The notes below the pieces were generated by a model. That model ran no database searches. It saw only the letters and a program-made list of their open reading frames with translations, and had not been told where the DNA came from. Shown here one piece after another: positions 32,501 through 40,820 of a stretch of 64,000 bases of DNA. The first letter of the stretch is position 1, and every line of letters begins with the position of its first letter. The DNA is taken from positions 1 through 64,000 of the forward strand of contig NZ_BOMW01000052.1 in NCBI RefSeq assembly GCF_016862395.1, given 5' to 3'. This DNA comes from Actinoplanes siamensis. Its GTDB lineage: Bacteria; Actinomycetota; Actinomycetes; Mycobacteriales; Micromonosporaceae. The translations under genes were made by a program, and so were the position numbers.

Positions 32501-32699
32501 AGCCCGTCTTAAGCCTGCATCGGGCTTTCACCTGGGCTGCTGTGACGCCGTGGCGCCGCCGCCAACGGTGACGGGCGGTCACGCCGGCGGGCGGCTCGCC
32601 TCGGACCCTTGTGGTGATGTCCCTTACTGATCACACCAGGCACCACGGGGCCCACCCGGCGCGGGCGGTGCCCGCCTCGCTCCCGGTGCGGCCTGGGCC

Positions 32700-32803
32700 G
32701 CGCGGGGCGGGGCGGCGCGGGGGCGCGCGGCGCGGGGCGGCGCGGGGGCGCGCGGGGCGGGGCGGCGCGGGGGCGCGCGGGGCGGGGCGGCGCGGGGGCG
32801 CGG
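32700..32803. repeat. G-rich 25-bp tandem array, ~4 copies
   Basis: GGCGCGGGGGCGCG recurs at 32714, 32739, 32764 and 32789, exactly 25 bp apart, with runs of four to five G on the plus strand. ORFs through it are compositional artefacts. Confidence 0.85.
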
Positions 32804-32900
32804 GTGGCGCGAGGCGCGAGGCACAGCGGCGCGGGGCCCGCGCGGCGCTGCACGAAGCAAGGCGGCGCGGCGCAAGGCGGTGCGGCACGGCGCGGGCCGG

Positions 32901-32985
32901 CGCGGCGCAACGTGGGCGGGCCGGTGCGGCGCGGCGCAACGTGGGCGGGCCGGTGCGGCACGGCGCAACGTGGGCGGGCCGGCGC
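32901..32985. repeat. 29-bp tandem array, 3 copies
   Basis: CAACGTGGGCGGGCCGG recurs at 32908, 32937 and 32966, exactly 29 bp apart. It follows the 25-bp array within the same gene-free stretch, which runs on to 33188 without a recognisable gene. Confidence 0.85.
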
Positions 32986-33188
32986 GGGCCGGCGCGGCGC
33001 GGGCCGGCGCTGCCGGGTTCGGTCGGGGACCGCGCCCCGGTGTCATCTCCACAGATCGTTCACAACTCCGCCCCCAGCCCTCCCCGACCGATCAATAAGC
33101 TGCTGGCCACGCGACACGGCCGGTGAGTCACGGGGGCGCACCGGCCGGCGCCGCGGGTACGGTCGGCCGGCGGAAGGGGGTGGCGGGG

Positions 33189-33884
33189 ATGGAGACGACA
33201 GCCGAGCGGCGAGTTCTCGTGGTCGAGGACGAGCGGGCCATCGCCGACGCGGTGGCCGCACGGCTGCGTGCGGAGGGCTTCCTGGTGCAGATCGCCGGGG
33301 ACGGGCCCAGCGCGGTCGAGGCCGCCCGGCGCAACCCGCCGGACGTGGTGGTGCTCGACGTCATGCTGCCGGGCTTCGACGGGCTCGAGGTCTGCCGCCG
33401 CATCCAGGCCGAACGGCCCACCCCGGTGCTGATGCTGACCGCCCGCGGCGAGGAGACCGACCTGCTGGTCGGCCTCGCGGTGGGCGCCGACGACTACATG
33501 GCCAAGCCGTTCTCCATGCGGGAGCTGGCCGCCCGGGTGCACGCCCTGCTGCGCCGCGTGCACAGGGTGGCGGCGGCGCCGAAGGCGGGCCCGCCGACAC
33601 TGCGGCTCGGGGACCTGGAGATCAACCAGGCCGAGCGGCGGGTGCTCCGGGCCGGGACCGAGCGACACCTCACCCCGACCGAGTTCGACCTGCTCGTGCA
33701 CCTCGCCCGGACGCCCCGGTCGGTGCTGCCCCGGGAACGGCTGCTGGCAGAGGTCTGGGGCTGGGCCGACGCGTCCGGCACCCGCACCGTGGACAGCCAC
33801 ATCAAGGGCCTGCGCCGCAAGCTGGGCGCGGACCTGATCCGCACGGTGCACGGCGTGGGATACGCCCTGGAAGTCGGCAGATGA
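33189..33884 (+). CDS. OmpR/PhoB-type response regulator
   Basis: 231 residues. Receiver with Glu-Asp-Glu pocket, Asp 57 (VVLDVMLPG) and Lys in MAKPFSMREL. The winged-helix DNA-binding domain has LTPTEFDLLVHLARTP and TVDSHIKGLRRKLG. ATG 33189 is preceded by GGAAGGGGG. The stop overlaps the kinase start by 4 bp (ATGA), so the two are co-translated. Confidence 0.95.
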   Translation: METTAERRVLVVEDERAIADAVAARLRAEGFLVQIAGDGPSAVEAARRNPPDVVVLDVMLPGFDGLEVCRRIQAERPTPVLMLTARGEETDLLVGLAVGADDYMAKPFSMRELAARVHALLRRVHRVAAAPKAGPPTLRLGDLEINQAERRVLRAGTERHLTPTEFDLLVHLARTPRSVLPRERLLAEVWGWADASGTRTVDSHIKGLRRKLGADLIRTVHGVGYALEVGR

Positions 33885-34933
33885 CCGCCCATCTCCCACA
33901 GGTGGCGCACGACGTGGCCGCCAGGCTGTTCCGGTGGCTGCCCCGGCCGCTCGACCCGGTGCGCTCGATCAAGGCGAAGCTGTCGCTGGCCCTCGGCCTG
34001 GCCGGCGGGGTGGGCCTGCTGGTGTTCCTGTGGAGCATCGACTTCTATCGGGTGGATGTCCTGTGGATCGGCATCGCCGCCGCGCTGGGCCTGGTCACAC
34101 TGCAGGTGATGGCACACGGGGCGACGATTCCGCTGCGCGAGATGACGGTCGCGGCGCGGGCGATGGCCCGCGGCGACTACACCCGCCGGATCCGCACCCG
34201 CTCCCAGGACGAGGTGGGCGAGCTCGCCGAGGCCTTCAATCAGATGGCCGCGGACCTGGCCGCCGCGGACCGGCAGCGGCGGGAGCTGATCGCCAACGTC
34301 TCGCACGAGTTGCGTACGCCGATCACCGCTCTGCGGGGCCTGCTGGAGAACATCGTCGACGGGGTGGCCGACACCGACCCGGAGACCATGCGCACCGCCC
34401 TGGCGCAGACGGAGCGGCTCAGCCGGCTGGTCGGTGACCTGCTGGATCTGTCCCGGTTGGACGCCGGCGTGGTGCCGATGCGCCGCGATCTGATCGATGT
34501 GCCGGAGTTCCTGGACGAGGTGGTCCGGGAGGCGAGGGTCAACGCCGACGGCATCGGCCAGGACGTGCGCTTCGAGGTCGCCGCGCCGGCTCTGGTGCTG
34601 CCCGGCGACCGGGAGCGGCTGCACCAGGTGCTCGCGAACCTGCTGGACAACGCGACCCGGCACAGCCCGTCCGGCGGGCTGGTCAGCTTGCGCGCCGAGC
34701 GCCGCGACGGGCAGGTGCTGATCGCGGTCACCGACGAGGGCGACGGCATCCCGGCAGCGGACCGGGAGCGGGTCTTCGAGCGCTTCACCCGGGGCGAGCG
34801 CCCCACCGGCGGCGGCACCGGCCTGGGCCTGGCGATCGCCCGCTGGGTGGTGCAGCTCCACGACGGAACGATCGCGGTGGTCGAGCCGGCCGACCGGCGC
34901 GGCTGCCACATCCACGTACGCCTCCCTCTGTAA
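33881..34933 (+). CDS. BaeS/ResE-like membrane sensor histidine kinase
   Basis: 350 residues. Two membrane helices (~33-52 and ~60-80) are separated by only a few residues, so there is no periplasmic sensor domain. Then come HAMP (~80-132), HisKA with His 142 (VSHELRTPITAL), and HATPase with NLLDNATRHSP, DEGDGIP and GTGLGLAIARW. The stimulus is probably sensed in or at the membrane. It is the cognate partner of the preceding regulator and is followed by a DUF4173 membrane protein that may be part of the same unit (24-bp gap). Confidence 0.93.
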   Translation: MTAHLPQVAHDVAARLFRWLPRPLDPVRSIKAKLSLALGLAGGVGLLVFLWSIDFYRVDVLWIGIAAALGLVTLQVMAHGATIPLREMTVAARAMARGDYTRRIRTRSQDEVGELAEAFNQMAADLAAADRQRRELIANVSHELRTPITALRGLLENIVDGVADTDPETMRTALAQTERLSRLVGDLLDLSRLDAGVVPMRRDLIDVPEFLDEVVREARVNADGIGQDVRFEVAAPALVLPGDRERLHQVLANLLDNATRHSPSGGLVSLRAERRDGQVLIAVTDEGDGIPAADRERVFERFTRGERPTGGGTGLGLAIARWVVQLHDGTIAVVEPADRRGCHIHVRLPL

Positions 34934-34957
34934 ACGGCAAAGAAGGCGAGAGACGCC

Positions 34958-36532
34958 ATGCCCACGGCACCCCCAGCTCCTCGACAGGGACAATTCGTCA
35001 TAAACGGCCCGTTGTACGGCCCCTGGCCGGATCTCCGGGCGTGGAACGGACGCCTGCCCGGGCCGGGCCGGCCGGCCTCGACGCCCACCGTCGCCGCGCT
35101 CGTGGGCGCCGTGCTGGTGATCGCGGAAAGCCTGCCGCTGGACCGGCCCGGCGTCGGCTGGCTGGTCAGCGTGGTGGCCGCGGCTATCGCCCTGCTCGTC
35201 GCCCGCCCCGTGACCGGTGGCCCTCCGCCGCTGGTCACCCGGCCGGCCCCGGGGACACGCTGGGACCAGTACGCCTGGGGCGCCGCCACGATCGCGCTGC
35301 TCGGCGTGGGCACGTTCCGCGCGGCCGGCTGGCTCTTCGCCCTGTGCGTGGCGACCGCCGCGCTGACGTCCGCGCTGGCGCTGGGAGGCGGCCGCTCCAT
35401 GCGCGCCGTGCTCACGACGTACGCCATCAGTTTCTTCGCGGTTCTGTATGCCCTGCCCTGGCTGGGCCGCGGCCTGACCCGGATCCGGCGCAAGAGCGGC
35501 GACGGCCCGGCGCCGATCCGGATCGCCGGCACCGCGGCGGCCTCGGTCGTCCTGCTGGCGGTCTTCGGGCTGCTGTTCGCCTCGGCCGATCCGGCGTTCG
35601 CGAGGCTGTCCGAGAGCCTGATCCCGGAGATCGGAGTGGGCAGCGCGTTCCGCTGGATCTTCCTGGCCGTGCTCGCCACCCCGGTGCTGGCCGGCGCCCT
35701 CTACCTGCGCGTCGCGCCGCCGCACCTGGCCGATCTGGATCAGACCGAGGGCGGCAAGGTCAGCCGCCTGGAGTGGGCGGTGCCGCTCGGCCTGCTCACG
35801 CTGCTGTTCGCCGCGTTCGTCACGGTGCAGCTCGCCGTGCTGTTCGGCGGCGAGCGGCACGTGCTGACCACGGCCGGACTGACCTACGCCGAATACGCCC
35901 GCGGCGGCTTCTGGCAGCTCTGCTTCGTCATCGGCCTGACCCTGGTGGTGCTCGCCGGCGCGGCCCGCTGGGCGCCCCGGGAGGCGCCCGGCGACCGCGC
36001 GGTGTTCCGCTGCGTCCTCGGCGCGCTCACCCTGCTGACCCTGGTCATCGTGGCGTCGGCGCTGGTCCGGATGCAGGTTTACATCGACACCTACGGGCTG
36101 ACCCGGCTGCGTCTGCTGGTCGCCTGCTGCGAGTTGTGGTTCGGGGTGGTCCTGCTGATGGTGCTCGCCGCCGGGATCCGGATCCGCGCGCCGTGGCTGC
36201 CCCGGGCGGCGATCGCGGTGGGCGTGCTGGCCCTGATCGGCCTGGCCGTGGCGAACCCGGACCTGCGGATCGCCCGCAACCAGCTGGACCGCCCGGCGGA
36301 CCGGGTCGACGTCCGCTACCTGTCCGGGTTGTCCCCGGACGCGGTGCCGGCGCTGACCGGGATCGACGACCCGGACGACCGGTTCTGCGTGCTGAACACG
36401 ATAAGCCTCGGCATGGGCGGGAACGAGTGGCGGGAGTGGAACCTGGGGCGGGCGACCGCCCGGGACCTGATCGGCGACCGCCCGAGGCCGGTCAACCTGT
36501 ACCAGTGCGAGGCATCGCGGTTCGGCTATTGA
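34958..36532 (+). CDS. DUF4173-like polytopic membrane protein
   Basis: 524 residues with about eleven to twelve membrane helices. The family pattern LTYAEYARGGFWQLCFV lies near residue 310, and the soluble C-tail (~430-524) has DRVDVRYLSGLSPDAVPAL and an EWREWNLGRATAR segment. DUF4173 proteins often follow two-component genes in actinobacteria; no activity is established. The conserved charged motif faces the outside by simple topology counting (inference). Confidence 0.75.
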   Translation: MPTAPPAPRQGQFVINGPLYGPWPDLRAWNGRLPGPGRPASTPTVAALVGAVLVIAESLPLDRPGVGWLVSVVAAAIALLVARPVTGGPPPLVTRPAPGTRWDQYAWGAATIALLGVGTFRAAGWLFALCVATAALTSALALGGGRSMRAVLTTYAISFFAVLYALPWLGRGLTRIRRKSGDGPAPIRIAGTAAASVVLLAVFGLLFASADPAFARLSESLIPEIGVGSAFRWIFLAVLATPVLAGALYLRVAPPHLADLDQTEGGKVSRLEWAVPLGLLTLLFAAFVTVQLAVLFGGERHVLTTAGLTYAEYARGGFWQLCFVIGLTLVVLAGAARWAPREAPGDRAVFRCVLGALTLLTLVIVASALVRMQVYIDTYGLTRLRLLVACCELWFGVVLLMVLAAGIRIRAPWLPRAAIAVGVLALIGLAVANPDLRIARNQLDRPADRVDVRYLSGLSPDAVPALTGIDDPDDRFCVLNTISLGMGGNEWREWNLGRATARDLIGDRPRPVNLYQCEASRFGY

Positions 36533-36563
36533 CATTCTCCCGGGGGCGGCGAGACTGCCGGAC

Positions 36564-36947
36564 ATGGCCGACGAACCGCCGCCCCCGCGCACCAGGGTGG
36601 TGCTGGGCGACGCCGCGGCCCGGCGTCGCCCGGCCGATCCGGCGCGCACCGACCTCACCGAGCAGACCCCGGTCGGCGAGGCGCTGGTGAAAGGCCTGGT
36701 CCGCGCGCAGCTGGCGCTCGCGCTGCGGTTGTCGCTGGTGGTCGCGGCCGGGCTCGGGGCGCTGCCGCTGCTGTTCGCGGTCGCGCCCGCGGTCGGCCAC
36801 GCGCGCGTCTTCGGGATGAACCTGCCGTGGCTGCTGCTCGGGGTGCTGTCGTTCCCGTTCCTGGTGCTGGTCGGCGCCGCCTACGTGCACTGGGCGGAAC
36901 GCAACGAGCAGGACTTCACAGCCGTGATCCGCAGGCCGGAGCGGTGA
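36564..36947 (+). CDS. Small two-helix membrane protein, symporter partner (DUF485-like)
   Basis: 127 residues. A charged N-terminal half is followed by two membrane helices (~53-74 and ~87-108, the second reading LLGVLSFPFLVLVGAAYVHWAE). Size, topology and position before a sodium:solute symporter match the DUF485 arrangement, though sequence identity to DUF485 is weak. It overlaps the symporter by 4 bp (GTGA). Confidence 0.7.
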   Translation: MADEPPPPRTRVVLGDAAARRRPADPARTDLTEQTPVGEALVKGLVRAQLALALRLSLVVAAGLGALPLLFAVAPAVGHARVFGMNLPWLLLGVLSFPFLVLVGAAYVHWAERNEQDFTAVIRRPER

Positions 36948-38569
36948 ATCCGTACCTCGTGCCGGGTCTGGCCGTGGTGCTGCTGGTGACCGCCGCGATC
37001 GGCGCCTACGGCCTCCGGTTCGCCCGCACCACCTCGGACTTCCTGGTCGCCTCGCGCAGCGTCAGTCCATCCTGGAACGCCGCCGCGATCAGCGGCGAAT
37101 ACCTGTCCGCGGCGTCCTTTCTCGGCGTGGCCGGCCTGGTCCTGCGGTACGGCGTCGAGGTGCTCTGGTACCCGGTGGGGTTCGCCGCGGGCTACCTGGC
37201 CCTGCTGCTCTTCGTGGCCGCGCCGCTGCGCCGCTCGGGCGCGTTCACCCTGCCGGACTTCTGCGAGGTGCGCCTGCGGTCCACCCGGTTGCGCCGGCTG
37301 GCCACCGCGTTCGTGCTGTTCATCGGCTCTCTCTACCTGCTGCCCCAGCTGCAGGGCGCGGGGCTGACGTTCGCCACGGTCACCGGCGGGTCGTACGCCT
37401 GGGGCGCCCTGCTGATCGGCGTGGTGGTGACCGGCAACGTGGCGTTCGGCGGGATGCGGGCGATCACCTTCGTGCAGGCGTTCCAGTACTGGCTCAAGTT
37501 GACGGCGCTGGCCGTGCCGATCGTCTTCCTGATCCTGCAGTGGCAGTCCGACGGCCGCCCCGCGGTCACCCCGCCGGCCGGCGCGGTCTTCCCCACGGCG
37601 ACCAGCGTGGTGATCGAGCGCGACGCGGTGCTGGACGGGATCGGCCCGGTGGCCGCCGGTGAGACGGTGCGCTTCGCGGCCGGCGACCCGGTGCCACGGG
37701 TGAGCACCGTCGACGCCAGGTTCGGCGCGGACTGGCTGCAGGCCGGCGGGGAGAGCGGCCTGTTCGGCACGTACTCGCTGATCCTGGCGACCTTTCTGGG
37801 CACCATGGGGCTGCCGCACGTGCTGGTGCGGTTCTACACGAACCCGGACGGCGCCTCGGCCCGCCGGACCACGCTCGTGGTGCTGGCCATGGTCGGACTG
37901 TTCTACCTGTTGCCGACCCTCTACGGGGTGCTCGGCCGGATCTACACGCCGCAGCTGCTGATGACCGGGCGCACCGACGCGGTGGTGCTGCTGCTCCCGG
38001 AGGCCGCGCTCGGCGGCGGGCATCTCGGCCGACTGCTCGGCGCGCTGGTCACCGCGGGCGCGCTGGCGGCGTTCCTGTCCACCTCGTCAGGCCTGCTGAC
38101 CAGCGTGGCCGGGGTGATCTTCACGGATGTGCTGCGCTCCGGGCGGTCCGGGTCGGTGCGGGACTTCCGGCTGGCCACGGTGCTGGCGGCGGCCGTGCCG
38201 ATCGCCATGGCGATGTTCGTGTCCGACATGGACGTCTCCCGGGTGGTCGGTCTGGCGTTCGCGGTGGCCGCGTCGAGCTTCTGCCCGCTGCTGGTGCTCG
38301 GCATCTGGTGGCGCGGGCTGACCGACGCCGGCGCGACCGCCGGGATCCTGGCCGGCGGCGGGTCGGCGGTGCTGGCGGTGCTGGTCACGGTGCTCGGGGC
38401 GGATCTGCCGAGCGGGCTCGCCGGGTTCGTCGTGCAGCCGGCGGCCTGGACCGTGCCGCTGGCGTTCCTGGTCATGGTGGTGGTGTCGCTGCTGACCAGC
38501 CGCCGGGTGCCGGCCGACGTGGGGGCCACCATGCTGCGCCTGCACGCGCCCGAGTCGCTGCGGTCGTGA
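36944..38569 (+). CDS. Sodium:solute symporter (SSS family), cation/carboxylate type
   Basis: 541 residues from GTG 36944, about 13 membrane helices. SSS features: SPSWNAAAISGEYLSAASFLGVAGL (Na+ site region), LPQLQGAGLTFATVTG, and GTMGLPHVLVRFYTNPD, which is characteristic of ActP-like acetate/pyruvate transporters. A soluble loop of ~80 residues sits between helices 6 and 7 (around residues 200-280). It is a second paralogue of the symporter at 40820-42487, with which it shares the G-x-x-G-L-P-H motif. Confidence 0.9.
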   Translation: MNPYLVPGLAVVLLVTAAIGAYGLRFARTTSDFLVASRSVSPSWNAAAISGEYLSAASFLGVAGLVLRYGVEVLWYPVGFAAGYLALLLFVAAPLRRSGAFTLPDFCEVRLRSTRLRRLATAFVLFIGSLYLLPQLQGAGLTFATVTGGSYAWGALLIGVVVTGNVAFGGMRAITFVQAFQYWLKLTALAVPIVFLILQWQSDGRPAVTPPAGAVFPTATSVVIERDAVLDGIGPVAAGETVRFAAGDPVPRVSTVDARFGADWLQAGGESGLFGTYSLILATFLGTMGLPHVLVRFYTNPDGASARRTTLVVLAMVGLFYLLPTLYGVLGRIYTPQLLMTGRTDAVVLLLPEAALGGGHLGRLLGALVTAGALAAFLSTSSGLLTSVAGVIFTDVLRSGRSGSVRDFRLATVLAAAVPIAMAMFVSDMDVSRVVGLAFAVAASSFCPLLVLGIWWRGLTDAGATAGILAGGGSAVLAVLVTVLGADLPSGLAGFVVQPAAWTVPLAFLVMVVVSLLTSRRVPADVGATMLRLHAPESLRS

Positions 38570-38621
38570 ATTAAGGATCTTTAAGGTAACCGCTTCAACT
38601 CCCCGGAAACCCGCACACGTA

Positions 38622-39293
38622 GTGACGGGCATGCGGAGATCACGGAGCAGTGCGTACAAGCGGCCGGGCAGCGGACTCACCGGGCGCAACCGCAAGGTCG
38701 CGATCGGGGTGGCGATCGCCGCGCTCGCCGGTGGCGCGCTGGCCGTCGGCACCGGGATGAGCAGCGCCTCCACCACCTGCGACGGCCTGGACCAGTCGCT
38801 GCGCGACACCGTCTCCTTCATGGCCGACCAACGGGCGCACCCCAACGCGCAGACCGACACGATCCTGGCGAACCGGCAGGCCGTGGTGGACCTGATCAAC
38901 GTGCAGCGCCAGCAGGCCGGCTGCACCGCGAACATCGCCGCGCCGCCGGCCGCGCCGGCCCGGAAGCCCACGACGGCGCCGGCCCGAAAGCCCACGACGG
39001 CTCCCGCGACCACCGCGCCCGCGAACAACAACGGGACCGGCGCCGGCGAGGTCGTCTGCAAGGGCTCTACAGTGACCCTCTCCGGCGAGGCCGGCGACCC
39101 GTTCGCCTCCAGCGGGACGTTCCCGGTCGGCACCCGGCTCAAGGTGACGAACCTGGACAACAACAAGAGCATCACGGTGACCGTGCAGACCACCTCGGGC
39201 AGCTGCGTCCTGCTCAACAACGCCGCCTTCGAACAGGTCCGCGAACCCGGCAAGTTCCTGATCCGCCGAGCGGTCATCGAGCGGGTCGGCTGA
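38622..39293 (+). CDS. Secreted Thr/Pro-linker protein with RlpA-like beta-barrel domain
   Basis: 223 residues from GTG 38622 (ATG 38631 possible). A basic start and hydrophobic segment (VAIGVAIAALAGGALAVG) act as signal or anchor. A helical region (~50-105) has two Cys. A KPTTAPARKPTTAPATT linker follows. The C-terminal ~80 residues have SSGTFPVGTRLKVTNLDNNKSITVTV and end in IRRAVIERVG, resembling the double-psi beta-barrel of RlpA/expansin-like proteins. The catalytic Asp of lytic forms is not evident. It is probably a cell-surface protein typical of Micromonosporaceae. Confidence 0.7.
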   Translation: MTGMRRSRSSAYKRPGSGLTGRNRKVAIGVAIAALAGGALAVGTGMSSASTTCDGLDQSLRDTVSFMADQRAHPNAQTDTILANRQAVVDLINVQRQQAGCTANIAAPPAAPARKPTTAPARKPTTAPATTAPANNNGTGAGEVVCKGSTVTLSGEAGDPFASSGTFPVGTRLKVTNLDNNKSITVTVQTTSGSCVLLNNAAFEQVREPGKFLIRRAVIERVG

Positions 39294-39300
39294 TCCGGCC

Positions 39301-39340
39301 CGGGTGTTCCGCGTCACCCCCTTTCGCCGCGGAACACCCG
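39301..39340 (+). terminator. 13-bp-stem hairpin
   Basis: CGGGTGTTCCGCG (39301-39313) pairs exactly with CGCGGAACACCCG (39328-39340); loop 14 nt. It starts 8 bp after the secreted-protein stop. Confidence 0.85.
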
Positions 39341-39475
39341 GCGCCTCAGCGCCTGCTGGTCCTGGACGACCCGGTCTCGCCCCCCGGGGCCGCCGCCCCG
39401 GCCGGCTCGGCGGACCGGGGGGCGCGGGTGATCGGCGGACCGCTGGCCGGGCGGGGCGGGCGGTCACCCCGCTGG

Positions 39476-39757
39476 TCAGGGCCGGTTGGCCGACCGCGGA
39501 CCGCCGTTGCGAGGCGCCGGCACGTGGTTGACCCGGATCGGCCGCAACCCGTCCTGCCGCACGAAGATCCGCCGCCGCTGCAGCGCGTTGCCGGCCGGAC
39601 CGACGACGTAGCCGTCCAGCCAGATCCAGCCGTCGTAGGTGACCCGCGGGTCGACCCGGATGACCCGGAAGGTCAGCGCCCGGTCACCGGAGAACTGCAC
39701 GCTCGCCTCGGCCCCGACGTGAACGACGTCGCCCGGCCGTAACACCACCTGGGGCAT
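39476..39757 (-). CDS. Small hypothetical beta-rich protein
   Basis: 93 residues from ATG 39757. Strand-like pattern: VLRPGDVVHVGAEASVQFSG, LTFRVIRVDPRVTYDGWIWLDGYVV and RRIFVRQDGLRPIRV. It has no signal peptide and no known motif. Third-position GC is as high as in its neighbours, supporting coding. Function is unknown. Confidence 0.6.
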   Translation of the reverse strand: MPQVVLRPGDVVHVGAEASVQFSGDRALTFRVIRVDPRVTYDGWIWLDGYVVGPAGNALQRRRIFVRQDGLRPIRVNHVPAPRNGGPRSANRP

Positions 39758-39855
39758 GCGCGTCCCCTTCCGCCGGAGGTCCCCAAAAAAACATAGCTGT
39801 TGATCAATTGGAGCCGTTAGCGACGTACAGGATCCGCAATCGGGACAATAAGCGG

Positions 39856-40362
39856 ATGACCATCCACTCCACCGATCCGTTCGCCGTCCCCGACGAGGAC
39901 AAGTCCCCGGTGCGCCGGCTGCGCGGGCGGCTGGCCGCGCCGGTCACGCTCTGGACCGCGCCCGGACCGGCCGGGCTGACCGTCTCGTCCACACTGGTGG
40001 CCGACGGCGACCCGGGACGGGTGCTGGGACTGATCGACGAGGAGAGCGACTTCTGGGACGCGGTCTCGGTGGCCGGGCGGTTCGCGGTGACCCCGCTGAC
40101 GCCGGCCGACCGGCAGCTGGCCGACCGGTTCGCCGGGCTGATGCCGGCGCCGGGTGGGCTGTTCGCCTCCGGGGACTGGCGCGAGACGCCGTACGGCCCG
40201 GTGCCCGCGCACGCCGGGGCATGGGCCGGCTGCACCCTCTCGTCGCAGCGGCCGTGTGGCTGGGCGCTGCTGGTGGAGGCGATCATCGAATCGGTCCGGT
40301 TGGATACGGCCACCGAACCGCTGGTGCACTTCCGGGGCCGTTACGCCGGACTCGACCGCTGA
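39856..40362 (+). CDS. Flavin reductase-like (FMN-binding split-barrel) protein
   Basis: 168 residues from ATG 39856. TLWTAPGPAGLTVSSTLVADGDPGRVLGLIDEESDFWDAV covers the FMN-binding strands of the flavin-reductase split barrel (around residues 30-70); ASGDWRETPYGPV and HFRGRYAGL follow. Members reduce FMN or bind it as a cofactor. It probably produces reduced flavin for an unidentified partner; no monooxygenase is adjacent. The next genes start 110 bp downstream. Confidence 0.8.
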   Translation: MTIHSTDPFAVPDEDKSPVRRLRGRLAAPVTLWTAPGPAGLTVSSTLVADGDPGRVLGLIDEESDFWDAVSVAGRFAVTPLTPADRQLADRFAGLMPAPGGLFASGDWRETPYGPVPAHAGAWAGCTLSSQRPCGWALLVEAIIESVRLDTATEPLVHFRGRYAGLDR

Positions 40363-40472
40363 GCGCAGTCAGACCGCCACTCAGCGCAGACCCCGACCGG
40401 TGACCCGGGGCGGGCGGCTTTCCTTCGTACCGTGCCGGAGAAGTCCGCCCCGCCAACGAAGGTGGTGACACC

Positions 40473-40820
40473 GTGCCGGCCACCCCCGAGAGATATCTCG
40501 AGGTGCAGAACTCCGAGGAATTCGGTCGACTGCGCCAGACCCTTCGCAAGTTCATCTTCCCGACGACTATCGCGTTCATCCTCTGGTACGCCCTGTACGT
40601 CCTGCTCTCCGCGTACGCGCGGGACTTCATGGCGGTCAAGCTGATCGGCAACATCAACGTCGCCCTGCTCTTCGGCCTGCTGCAGTTCGTCTCGACGTTC
40701 CTGATCGCCTGGTACTACGCGCGGTTCGCGGCGCGCCAGGTGGACCCCGTCGCCGACGACATCTACCAGGACATCGAGGGCCGGGCCACGGCCGGCGCGG
40801 ACGAGGGGAGGACGGTCTGA
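40473..40820 (+). CDS. DUF485 membrane protein
   Basis: 115 residues from GTG 40473. Two membrane helices (~29-50 and ~63-83) with the DUF485 pattern FIFPTTIAFILWYALYVLLSAYARDFM and a short acidic tail. It precedes actP with a 1-bp overlap (TGATG), the conserved arrangement for acetate permease operons. It is thought to be an accessory subunit. Confidence 0.93.
   Translation: MPATPERYLEVQNSEEFGRLRQTLRKFIFPTTIAFILWYALYVLLSAYARDFMAVKLIGNINVALLFGLLQFVSTFLIAWYYARFAARQVDPVADDIYQDIEGRATAGADEGRTV

Noticed and set aside
32509..32961. Arg/Pro/Ala-rich protein on the minus strand
   Set aside because: It is only a translation of the GC-rich tandem arrays, with no start site or homology.
32700..32985. 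CRISPR array
   Set aside because: The units are direct tandem copies with no unique spacers, and there are no cas genes.
32427..33188. Chromosomal origin oriC
   Set aside because: DnaA-like boxes are present, but dnaA, dnaN and an AT-rich unwinding region are absent, and only about four or five boxes occur against the usual dozen or more.
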